A DNA stretch of 19,201 nt from NCBI GenBank assembly GCA_016296185.1, contig JAEDJT010000029.1, forward strand, positions 1 to 19,201. The letters run 5' to 3'. Under the pieces are notes generated by a model. The model made no database searches. It was not told where the DNA came from and worked only from the letters and a program-made list of their open reading frames with translations. Shown here piece after piece: positions 1 to 5,639 of the stretch. Origin of the DNA: Bacilli bacterium (GTDB lineage: Bacteria; Bacillota_I; Bacilli_A; RF39; UBA660). Position 1 is the first letter of the stretch; every line of letters begins with the position of its first letter. Both the position numbers and the translations under genes were made by a program.

Positions 1-144
1 GGATTCATTATGGATATGCCTAATGGAGAAGATGGTAGATATACATACAAAGTAACTTATAATACGACTGATGAAATGCATTGGGACGGACCAACAACTC
101 AATATTATGTTAAATTAATGTTAGATAATATTAGTGGATTATAA
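1..144 (+). CDS. C-terminal end of an unidentified protein (5' truncated by window)
   Basis: An open frame enters from the left edge and ends at a TAA at 142-144, giving the last 47 residues of a protein. The tail is rich in Tyr, Thr, Asp and Asn (it contains GRYTYKVTYNTTDEMHWDG and ends in LDNISGL). It has no membrane segment or motif I recognise. The composition would suit an extracytoplasmic beta-rich or pilin-like domain, but that is only a guess. It converges on lexA and shares a bidirectional terminator with it. Confidence 0.6.
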   Translation, partial: GFIMDMPNGEDGRYTYKVTYNTTDEMHWDGPTTQYYVKLMLDNISGL

Positions 145-171
145 AAAAAGAACTCATATTGAGTTCTTTTT
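145..171. terminator. Bidirectional intrinsic terminator between the truncated gene and lexA
   Basis: An 11-bp perfect stem (AAAAAGAACTC at 145-155, GAGTTCTTTTT at 161-171) closes a 5-nt loop ATATT. There is a T-run on one side and an A-run on the other, so it can terminate transcripts from both sides. It follows one stop codon directly and lies 9 nt beyond the lexA stop. Confidence 0.9.
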
Positions 172-179
172 ATTATGTA

Positions 180-800
180 TTATAAACTTCTATATAAACC
201 AATAGCTTTTCCTAAAATAGTACAATTATTAACTATAATAGGACTCATAGTATCATTTTCAGGTTGTAATCTAATATGATCAGCTTCTTTATAAAAAGTT
301 TTTAAAGTAACTTCTCCTTCATCTGTCATTGCAACAACTAAATCACCATTTCTAGCAACTTTTTGTTTTTGTACAATAACAATATCTCCATCATAAATAC
401 CAACATTAATCATTGATTCACCACTACACTTTAAAGTGAATACTTCTTCCTTACGAGGAATTAAATTTGCTGGTAAAGTAAACCAATCATCTGGTTGCTC
501 AATTGCTTCAATAGGGTTACCACAAGCAACCTTACCAAGTAACGGAACTTTAACCAATTCTTCATTTTTACTTTCATATTCATTTGCACCAACTATTTCA
601 ATAGTTCTAAATTTTGAATTTGTTTTTCTAATACATCCAGCATCTTCTAATTTTTTTAAATGAGTATGAACCGTAGCAGGGGAAGATAACCCTAAAGCAG
701 CCCCAATTTCTCTAGTTGAAGGTGGAAAGCCATGTTCTACTACATATTTCTTTATATAATTAAGAACATCTTCTTGTCTCTTTGTAATATTTTTATCCAT
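180..800 (-). CDS. lexA: LexA, SOS transcriptional repressor (self-cleaving)
   Basis: 206-residue LexA, the usual length. Residues 1-70 form the winged helix that reads SOS boxes (TKRQEDVLNYI, GFPPSTREIGAALGLSSPATVHTHLKKLEDAGCI). Residues 85-206 are the S24-type autoprotease. Catalytic Ser129 lies in SGESM and Lys167 in EVTLKTF; both are offset by +2 from B. subtilis Ser127/Lys165. By the same offset the self-cleavage bond is Cys93-Gly94 (VACGNP), where LexA normally has Ala-Gly. I chose the ATG at 798-800 because GGAGGT (808-813 on this strand) sits 7 nt upstream. An in-frame TTG at 813-815 overlaps that Shine-Dalgarno and would add five residues, so it is unlikely. Its promoter overlaps a LexA-like box, so autorepression is expected. 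The opposite gene shares the control region. Confidence 0.97.
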   Translation of the reverse strand: MDKNITKRQEDVLNYIKKYVVEHGFPPSTREIGAALGLSSPATVHTHLKKLEDAGCIRKTNSKFRTIEIVGANEYESKNEELVKVPLLGKVACGNPIEAIEQPDDWFTLPANLIPRKEEVFTLKCSGESMINVGIYDGDIVIVQKQKVARNGDLVVAMTDEGEVTLKTFYKEADHIRLQPENDTMSPIIVNNCTILGKAIGLYRSL

Positions 801-819
801 ATATATTACCTCCAATTAA

Positions 820-848
820 ATATTAACATGGTAGTGTAAAAAAGTCAA
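820..848 (-). promoter_or_regulatory. lexA promoter (sigma-A type)
   Basis: Reading leftward, TTGACT (843-848) is a -35 box and TAATAT (820-825) a -10 box, separated by exactly 17 bp. The predicted start lies about 13 nt upstream of lexA's ATG. The -35 overlaps the LexA-box-like site at 846-859, as expected for autoregulation. Confidence 0.8.
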
Positions 849-859
849 ACAAATGTTTT
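846..859. promoter_or_regulatory. LexA (SOS) box on the lexA promoter
   Basis: CAAACAAATGTTTT matches 12 of 14 positions of the Gram-positive SOS consensus CGAACRNRYGTTYC. It forms an AAAC-N4-GTTT inverted repeat. It covers the -35 element of lexA. It is a prediction from pattern and position only. Confidence 0.65.
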
Positions 860-868
860 GTTTATATA

Positions 869-897
869 TTGACACGAACAAGTGTATGTGTTATATT
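869..897 (+). promoter_or_regulatory. Promoter of the divergent 50-residue SOS gene
   Basis: A perfect -35 TTGACA (869-874) and -10 TATATT (892-897) are separated by exactly 17 bp. This is the best -35/-10 pair in the window. The LexA-like box lies wholly inside the spacer, so a strong promoter kept silent by repressor is the natural reading. Confidence 0.85.
875..888. promoter_or_regulatory. LexA (SOS) box inside the spacer of the divergent promoter
   Basis: CGAACAAGTGTATG matches 12 of 14 positions of CGAACRNRYGTTYC, with a perfect left half-site CGAAC. It sits between the -35 and -10 of the promoter at 869-897, where a bound repressor would block RNA polymerase. Confidence 0.7.
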
Positions 898-923
898 GAA
901 TATGGTAAAAGGAGTGAAGAAAA

Positions 924-1076
924 ATGAAAAACATGAAAAAAGAAGTTTTAATGAATATGGCAGGAGTTATTATGTTTTATCTAATGATAGTATTAGGTAT
1001 GATTGCACTAAGCAACAGAATAGTATGTGTTAATGGATTAAATGGTAATCAAGAAAGTATAACCATATCCCGTTAA
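924..1076 (+). CDS. Small single-pass membrane protein, probable SOS-induced (yneA position)
   Basis: A 50-residue protein. It has a basic start (MKNMKKEV), one hydrophobic segment at about residues 12-30 (MAGVIMFYLMIVLGMIAL) and a polar 20-residue tail (SNRIVCVNGLNGNQESITISR). By the positive-inside rule the N-terminus should be cytoplasmic and the tail outside. GGAG at 911-914 gives a clear ribosome site 9 nt before the ATG. It has its own strong promoter with a LexA-like box and its own terminator, which together argue for a real gene. In Bacillus the divergent neighbour of lexA is yneA, an SOS-induced membrane division inhibitor. This product is about half that length and has no LysM domain, so I infer a similar role from position and regulation, not from sequence. 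Very short SOS membrane inhibitors such as Caulobacter SidA are a precedent. Confidence 0.8.
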   Translation: MKNMKKEVLMNMAGVIMFYLMIVLGMIALSNRIVCVNGLNGNQESITISR

Positions 1077-1100
1077 TATCAGGCTACTGATATTTTTTAT
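1075..1100 (+). terminator. Terminator of the small SOS gene
   Basis: AATATCAG (1075-1082), loop GCTA and CTGATATT (1087-1094) form a perfect 8-bp stem ending in a run of six Ts (1093-1098). The 5' arm begins inside the TAA stop codon. Confidence 0.85.
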
Positions 1101-1129
1101 TTGTCTTAATTTTTTATATATAGTATAAT
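1101..1129 (+). promoter_or_regulatory. Promoter of the ugtP-like gene
   Basis: TTGTCT (1101-1106) and a consensus TATAAT (1124-1129) are 17 bp apart. They begin just after the preceding terminator. The predicted start is near 1136, beside the AAGGTG Shine-Dalgarno (1136-1141), so the leader is only about 14 nt. Confidence 0.75.
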
Positions 1130-1149
1130 TTTAATAAGGTGTTGATTGC

Positions 1150-2283
1150 ATGAAAAAAAGAATACTATTAACATATTGTATGTATGGTAATGGCCATAGA
1201 GCTATTGCTGAATACATCGAAAAATATTTTAAAGAACAAGATCCAGAACTAGAAATTATGGCAATAGATTTATTAAGATATTCTACTCCAATAATCGGAA
1301 GCTTAACTCAAAAAGTTACAGATTTCTTCTTATTAAAATTTCCAATAGGATGGACAATAATATATGATTTATTTAATACTAGACTAAGTAGTGCTATAGC
1401 TGTTCAAAATAGTAAATCTATTTTTAATAATAAAAGAATGAGAAAAATAATTACTGATTTTAACCCTGATATGACAATTTCAACTCACTTCTTCGGAAGT
1501 AGTTTAATAGATTATTATAATCGTAAAGGAATAATAAATAGTAAATTAATAACAGTTGTTACAGATTATGAAGCACATGCTTTATGGTTAAAAGGTTATA
1601 AAAAAGAACAAGCAATTGTTGTTGGTGATAAAGATGAAGTTAACTATTTAGTTAAAAAAGGAGTTAGTAAAAGTATTATTAAACCTATAGGAATTCCTAT
1701 TCATCCAATTACATCTAATAACTTTGATGTAGAAAAAGCTATCAAAAAAATGGGATTTTCTGGTGTAAAACCAATCTGCTTATTCTTTGGCGGCGGAGGA
1801 AATGGTGGAACACATTCATTACCATTTATTAAAACATTAATTAGAGATAATTTAGATATTGATTTTATATATGTAGCTGGTAAGAATCAAGCAGCTAAAG
1901 AAAAAGTTGATAATTGGATTAAATTATATGATGCTAAAAACTTTAAAACATTTGGATTCGTAAATAACGTTCCAGAATTATTACAAATGTGTGACTTTGT
2001 AGTATCAAAACCAGGAGGAGCACAATCAACTGAAGCATTATACTTTAAAAAACCAATTATAATGATTAATTGTAGTGGTGGACAAGAAGTGGCAAACTAT
2101 AAGTATTTTGAAAGAAATGGATATGGTAAAAGATTTAAAACTCCATTCTTCTTCCATTATTACTTTAAAAAGATTTCAGAAAATCCATCAACAATTGGTC
2201 AAATGCAAGAAAACATGGCTAAAAACAAAAATAATGAAGCAATGCAAAAACTATATATTGAAGCAATGAAACATTTAAAATAA
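1150..2283 (+). CDS. ugtP: UgtP-like diacylglycerol glucosyltransferase (MGDG synthase/GT28 family)
   Basis: 377-residue glycosyltransferase of the GT-B fold, the typical family length. Residues 1-170 match the MGDG-synthase domain, with the lipid-side signature YGNGHRAIAEYI (12-23). The C-terminal half is a GT28 sugar-nucleotide domain: glycine loop FFGGGGNGG near 213-221, FGFVNNVPELLQMCDFVVSKPGGAQSTEAL near 269-298. The expected reaction moves glucose (or galactose) from UDP-sugar to diacylglycerol at the inner membrane face, giving glycolipid and lipoteichoic-acid anchor. There is no membrane helix, which suits a peripheral protein. The gene has its own promoter and terminator. In Bacillus this gene is not in the lexA–tkt locus, so it is an insertion relative to that order. 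In B. subtilis UgtP also delays division in rich medium; whether that holds here is unknown. The exact sugar and number of additions cannot be read from sequence. Confidence 0.85.
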   Translation: MKKRILLTYCMYGNGHRAIAEYIEKYFKEQDPELEIMAIDLLRYSTPIIGSLTQKVTDFFLLKFPIGWTIIYDLFNTRLSSAIAVQNSKSIFNNKRMRKIITDFNPDMTISTHFFGSSLIDYYNRKGIINSKLITVVTDYEAHALWLKGYKKEQAIVVGDKDEVNYLVKKGVSKSIIKPIGIPIHPITSNNFDVEKAIKKMGFSGVKPICLFFGGGGNGGTHSLPFIKTLIRDNLDIDFIYVAGKNQAAKEKVDNWIKLYDAKNFKTFGFVNNVPELLQMCDFVVSKPGGAQSTEALYFKKPIIMINCSGGQEVANYKYFERNGYGKRFKTPFFFHYYFKKISENPSTIGQMQENMAKNKNNEAMQKLYIEAMKHLK

Positions 2284-2307
2284 AAAGGAATTCAATTCCT
2301 TTTTTTT
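2282..2307 (+). terminator. Terminator of the ugtP-like gene
   Basis: AAAAAGGAAT (2282-2291) pairs with ATTCCTTTTT (2295-2304) around a 3-nt turn, followed by Ts to 2307. The 5' arm begins inside the TAA stop (2281-2283). Confidence 0.85.
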
Positions 2308-2308
2308 A

Positions 2309-2317
2309 TGATATAAT
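2309..2317 (+). promoter_or_regulatory. Extended -10 promoter of tkt
   Basis: TGATATAAT (TGn plus consensus TATAAT) starts two bases after the terminator U-tract. The -35 region falls inside the terminator stem and has no good match, as expected for an extended -10 promoter. The predicted leader is about 18 nt. Confidence 0.65.
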
Positions 2318-2341
2318 TATCTATAGTAGGGAAGTGGCAAT

Positions 2342-4327
2342 GTGAATCCAGATTTAGAACATTCAATAAATAGTTTAAGAATATTAAGTGTTGATATGAT
2401 ATCAATAGCAAAAAGTGGACATCCAGGTATATGTTTAGGAGCAGCCCCAATAATATATTCTTTATATGCACATCATTTAATGATAAATCCTAGTGATCCA
2501 AATTGGTTTAATAGAGATAGATTTGTCTTATCAGCTGGACATGCATCAGCATTATTATATGCGACATTATTTATGGCTGGATACGATATAACAATTGATG
2601 ATTTAGTAAACTTTAGAAGAATTGGATCTAAATGTCCAGGACATCCAGAATATGGAGTTACACCAGGTGTTGAAGTATCAACTGGGCCATTAGGGCAAGG
2701 ATTTGCAAACGCAGTTGGTATGGCTATTGCAGAAAAATATATTGCAGCCACAATTGAAGAAGAATTACCAAAACAAAAACTAATAGATTATCATGTGTAT
2801 TGTTTAGCTTCTGATGGCGATTTAATGGAAGGCGTAGCAATGGAAGCAGCTGAAATTGCTAGTAACTTTGAATTAGATAATTTAATTGTTTTGTATGATT
2901 CAAATGATGTTACATTAGATGGACCATTAAGTGACGCATCAAATAAATCAGATGATATTATTAAACGTTTCCAAGGTTTAGGATGGGAAGTAGACTTTGT
3001 TCCTGAAGGAAACGATATTAAAGCAATTGATGATGCAATTACAAGAGCAAAATATAATAAAAAGCCAACACTTATTGAAATAAAAACAGTAATTGGTAGA
3101 GGTAGTGTTAACCAAGGTAAAAATACTGTTCATGGAAAACCATTATCAAAAGAAGATATGATTGAACTTAGAAAGAAATATAAAATAGCTACAAGTTCAA
3201 TGGAAATAACTGAAAACTCAGTTAATTATATGAGAGAATCAATTAAAAAAAGAATGGGTTCAATTTATAAAGATTGGACAAATTTATATAATGATGTTAA
3301 AGAAAGAGCAAATGAAAATCTAAGAAAAGTATTTGAATTCCTTGAAAAAGGAGATATTGGTGCAACATTTGATGCCAATAAATTTAAAATTCAAAATGAC
3401 TACAACGAAGAATTAAGAGAATCAAATTCAAAAATAATGAATATTATTAGTGAAAGAACTAAATTCTTCCTAGGTGGAAGTGCTGACTTAGCAGTATCTT
3501 GTCACACAGCATTATATAAAGAAATAAGTTTTACTAAAAAATATAATACAGGACGAAATATTTCGTTCGGTGTAAGAGAACATGCTATGGGATCAATACT
3601 AAATGGTATGGCATTATCAGGACTAAGAGTATTTGGTTCAACATTTCTAACATTTAGTGATTATCTAAAACCAGCAATAAGAATGTCAGCGATGATGAAT
3701 TTACCAGTAACATATATTTTTACACATGATTCAATTGCAGTAGGACAAGATGGTCCAACACATGAACCAATCGAACAATTAACAATGTTAAGATCAATTC
3801 CAAATCTTGTTGTACTAAGACCTTGTGATATTAACGAGGTAATTGGTTGTTGGGATTATATAATCAATAATAGAAGACCAGTTGCATTAGTATTATCAAA
3901 AGAAGAAGCACACGTACTTGCTGGAACAAAAGGTTCAGAAGTATCAAAAGGAGCTTATATAATAAAACCAGAACAAACAAGAATAGATTGTGTGTTAGTA
4001 TCAACTGGAATAGATTTCACAACTACATATTTACTAAGTGAAGAATTAAGAGCTAAAGGTGTTGATTTAAGATTAGTATCAATGCCATCAATGGAATTAT
4101 TCTTATCTCAATCAAAAGAATATCAAGAATCAATAATTCCAAGTAATGCTAAAGTATTTACAATAGAAGCTGGTTCAACATTAGGTTGGTATAAAATAGC
4201 TTCTAAAGATTGTGCTATTGGTGTAGATGAATTTGGATGTAGTGGTCTAAAAGATGATGTATTAAAGAAAATGAATTTTGATTACGATTCAATTATTAAT
4301 TATATTGAACAAAGACTAAACAAATAA
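2342..4327 (+). CDS. tkt: Transketolase
   Basis: 661-residue transketolase, full length. It moves two-carbon ketol units between sugar phosphates in the non-oxidative pentose phosphate pathway, using thiamine diphosphate and Mg2+. Signatures in order: SGHPG (His27), the WFNRDRFVLSAGHASALLY block, ThDP/Mg motif SDGDLMEGVAMEAAEIASNFELDNLIVLYDSNDVTLDG, the pyrimidine-domain block GVREHAMGSILNGMALSGLRVFGSTFLTFSDY, then HDSIAVGQDGPTHEP and LRPCD. The N-terminus aligns from its first residue with B. subtilis Tkt, which supports the GTG at 2342-2344; an in-frame TAG lies upstream and no in-frame ATG occurs for 18 codons. The GTG overlaps an out-of-frame ATG that is followed at once by TGA. No terminator follows, so the SirA-like gene is probably co-transcribed. 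The lexA…tkt–sirA–yneF order matches Bacillus. Confidence 0.97.
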   Translation: MNPDLEHSINSLRILSVDMISIAKSGHPGICLGAAPIIYSLYAHHLMINPSDPNWFNRDRFVLSAGHASALLYATLFMAGYDITIDDLVNFRRIGSKCPGHPEYGVTPGVEVSTGPLGQGFANAVGMAIAEKYIAATIEEELPKQKLIDYHVYCLASDGDLMEGVAMEAAEIASNFELDNLIVLYDSNDVTLDGPLSDASNKSDDIIKRFQGLGWEVDFVPEGNDIKAIDDAITRAKYNKKPTLIEIKTVIGRGSVNQGKNTVHGKPLSKEDMIELRKKYKIATSSMEITENSVNYMRESIKKRMGSIYKDWTNLYNDVKERANENLRKVFEFLEKGDIGATFDANKFKIQNDYNEELRESNSKIMNIISERTKFFLGGSADLAVSCHTALYKEISFTKKYNTGRNISFGVREHAMGSILNGMALSGLRVFGSTFLTFSDYLKPAIRMSAMMNLPVTYIFTHDSIAVGQDGPTHEPIEQLTMLRSIPNLVVLRPCDINEVIGCWDYIINNRRPVALVLSKEEAHVLAGTKGSEVSKGAYIIKPEQTRIDCVLVSTGIDFTTTYLLSEELRAKGVDLRLVSMPSMELFLSQSKEYQESIIPSNAKVFTIEAGSTLGWYKIASKDCAIGVDEFGCSGLKDDVLKKMNFDYDSIINYIEQRLNK

Positions 4328-4374
4328 CGACAAAATAAAATATAGAATGGACTTATATTATTAATGGTGATGAT

Positions 4375-4785
4375 ATGAGAACATTCTATATTTTTAATAT
4401 AAAAAAGCATTTTAAAATACTTACATTAAATAATCCATTATTACTATATAAAACACTAGAAGATATATCTAAATCTAATAAATATAATATAGATAATAAC
4501 ATGATAATATTTAATCAAATAAGAAAAGATTTAAATAAAGAATTTCTAAATAACGAAACTTATAACTACTATAAGAATGAAACAAACTACATGTTAAACA
4601 ATAATATTCATAGTATAAATAATTACTTAGATAAAGAAAATACAAGATTGTTAATAAATAAATCATATATGGTTATAAGAACAAATATAGAAACACCAAC
4701 ATTTATAAATTACTTAAAAAAATATGATAATCTATTTGCATGTGATTTTGATAACAAAGATTATTTTTGGTTATCAAAAATATAA
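4375..4785 (+). CDS. sirA: SirA-like protein (inhibitor of DnaA/replication initiation in Bacillus)
   Basis: 136 residues, soluble, very rich in Asn, Lys, Ile and Tyr. The two ends resemble B. subtilis SirA as I recall it: the start MRTFYIFNIKKHF against a SirA start of the form MxxxYYTYLIK, and the end NLFACDFDNKDYFWLSKI against a SirA end of the form CFLAFDFNSKRYGWLNPVK. The middle is not recognisable. It lies between tkt and yneF, exactly where sirA (yneE) lies in Bacillus, and similar length (about 148) supports the match. SirA binds DnaA domain I and blocks new initiation as cells commit to sporulation. GGTGA (4366-4370) precedes the ATG by 4 nt, and no promoter or terminator separates it from tkt. 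The family call combines weak sequence similarity with strong synteny. Function in this organism is inferred. Confidence 0.65.
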   Translation: MRTFYIFNIKKHFKILTLNNPLLLYKTLEDISKSNKYNIDNNMIIFNQIRKDLNKEFLNNETYNYYKNETNYMLNNNIHSINNYLDKENTRLLINKSYMVIRTNIETPTFINYLKKYDNLFACDFDNKDYFWLSKI

Positions 4786-4788
4786 CCT

Positions 4789-4816
4789 TGTTTTAATTCA
4801 TATTATTTAATATAAT
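4789..4816 (+). promoter_or_regulatory. Promoter of yneF
   Basis: TTGTTT (4789-4794) and TATAAT (4811-4816) are 16 bp apart, starting just after the stop codon of the SirA-like gene. The predicted leader is about 19 nt with AGGAG at 4827-4831. Confidence 0.65.
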
Positions 4817-4841
4817 AATGGTACAAAGGAGAAGATAAAAG

Positions 4842-5051
4842 ATGTTAACAGATATATTATATGTAGTATTAGGTATTATTGTTGGATTAATCATTGGTTT
4901 CTTTGTAACTAAAAAAATGTTCCAAAAACAAATAGAACAAAATCCACCAATAAATGAAAAAATGATCGAAGCAATGATGAGTGGAATGGGAAGAAAACCA
5001 AGCCAAAAACAAGTAAGACAAATCATGTCTCAAATGAACAAATATAGATAA
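4842..5051 (+). CDS. yneF: YneF family membrane protein (UPF0154)
   Basis: 69 residues, matching the UPF0154/YneF family in length and layout. A single N-terminal membrane helix (about 4-23, ILYVVLGIIVGLIIGFFVTK) precedes a conserved cytoplasmic part with NPPINEKMIEAMMSGMGRKPSQKQVRQIMSQM. Biochemical function is not established for the family. It follows the SirA-like gene as in Bacillus, has its own promoter, and ends in a strong terminator. The AGGAG Shine-Dalgarno lies 10 nt before the ATG, and the start agrees with the family N-terminus. Confidence 0.93.
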   Translation: MLTDILYVVLGIIVGLIIGFFVTKKMFQKQIEQNPPINEKMIEAMMSGMGRKPSQKQVRQIMSQMNKYR

Positions 5052-5079
5052 AAAATAGTTTAAATAACTATTTTTTTTT
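5051..5079 (+). terminator. Terminator after yneF
   Basis: AAAAATAGTT (5051-5060) pairs perfectly with AACTATTTTT (5066-5075) around loop TAAAT, followed by Ts to 5079. It begins on the last base of the yneF stop codon. Confidence 0.9.
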
Positions 5080-5088
5080 ATGTATTTT

Positions 5089-5097
5089 TGATATAAT
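5089..5097 (+). promoter_or_regulatory. Extended -10 promoter for the 149-residue membrane protein
   Basis: TGATATAAT at the end of a short T-run that follows the yneF terminator. No recognisable -35 is present. The predicted leader is about 22 nt with GAGGG at 5115-5119. Confidence 0.6.
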
Positions 5098-5125
5098 GTA
5101 ATAGTAGTGGATAAGAGGGAAAAAC

Positions 5126-5575
5126 ATGGTACTAAACATTATAAGTCAATTATATGACAGTGAAAATTTTGTTAAATTTTTAATAATAGCAATTATAGTA
5201 CTTGCTACTATATTCGCTATAATATTCTTATTCGGTTTAAGAGATTTAAGAAAATCAAATGAGCCTGAAAATAATAATGATGATGATTTAAAAGATTTCT
5301 CATTTGATATTCCAGCAGATGCAGAACAAATAAAAGAAGATGTAACATTTGAAATGCCATCATTAACAAAAAATCTAGAAGACTTCAAAAAAAGTATTGA
5401 AGAAGAAATACAAAAAGAGAATAATCAAGTTGCAATAAAAACAGAAATAAAAGAAAAAAATAAAGAAGAAAAGAACAAAGCAGTACGTATTTTAGATATA
5501 GATGAAATTGAAGATACATCAATTCTTCCAAAAATAAAAGAAGAAAAAAAGCCAGTAAATAAGGGCAAAAAGTGA
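5126..5575 (+). CDS. Unknown single-pass membrane protein with a long charged cytoplasmic tail
   Basis: 149 residues, not recognised. One hydrophobic helix spans about residues 17-38 (FLIIAIIVLATIFAIIFLFGL), followed by LRDLRK, which places the rest in the cytoplasm. The tail is highly charged: an acidic stretch (NNNDDDLKDF, 49-58), a Lys/Glu-rich, probably helical or coiled segment (about 83-120), and a more distinctive patch AVRILDIDEIEDTSILPKI before a Lys-rich end. Low complexity suggests much of it is disordered, with the last patch as a possible partner-binding motif. It sits just ahead of parE with its own promoter, and its terminator overlaps its stop codon. Topology resembles small membrane tethers or division/segregation adaptors, but there is no direct evidence for that. 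The start is supported by GAGGG 6 nt upstream. Confidence 0.85.
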   Translation: MVLNIISQLYDSENFVKFLIIAIIVLATIFAIIFLFGLRDLRKSNEPENNNDDDLKDFSFDIPADAEQIKEDVTFEMPSLTKNLEDFKKSIEEEIQKENNQVAIKTEIKEKNKEEKNKAVRILDIDEIEDTSILPKIKEEKKPVNKGKK

Positions 5576-5602
5576 CAAGTTTAAGTCAATGCCCTTTTTT
5601 TT
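5561..5602 (+). terminator. Terminator overlapping the end of the 149-residue gene
   Basis: AAGGGCA (5561-5567) pairs with TGCCCTT (5590-5596), followed by Ts to 5602. The 22-nt loop contains the TGA stop (5573-5575) and a smaller inner pairing TGAC (5573-5576)/GTCA (5585-5588). Confidence 0.75.
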
Positions 5603-5614
5603 CTGCTTTTTTTT

Positions 5615-5623
5615 TGTTACAAT
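5615..5623 (+). promoter_or_regulatory. Extended -10 promoter of parE
   Basis: TGTTACAAT at the end of a nine-T run. The predicted transcript start is about 5630, only about 10 nt before the chosen parE start, so the GGTGA Shine-Dalgarno (5630-5634) would lie at the extreme 5' end. Confidence 0.55.
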
Positions 5624-5639
5624 AGCAATGGTGAAAAAA

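Noticed and set aside
436..663. Rightward open frame opposite lexA
   Set aside because: It lies wholly inside the conserved lexA coding sequence and has no start signals.
801..815. Upstream TTG start for lexA adding five residues
   Set aside because: The TTG overlaps the GGAGGT ribosome site of the ATG at 800, and the family N-terminus fits the ATG.
924..1076. Calling the 50-residue protein YneA outright
   Set aside because: Position and regulation match, but length is about half and there is no LysM domain or clear sequence similarity, so only a functional analogy is proposed.
2473..2751. Leftward open frame opposite tkt
   Set aside because: It is antisense to strongly conserved transketolase codons, with no ribosome site or family match; the same holds for antisense frames within parE, parC, nfo, the PBP gene and ddl.
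5589..5639. Longer parE beginning at 5589
   Set aside because: The extra residues (MPFFFCFFF...) translate the terminator T-run and lie upstream of the predicted transcript start; ParE starts near ATG 5640 (or 5628).
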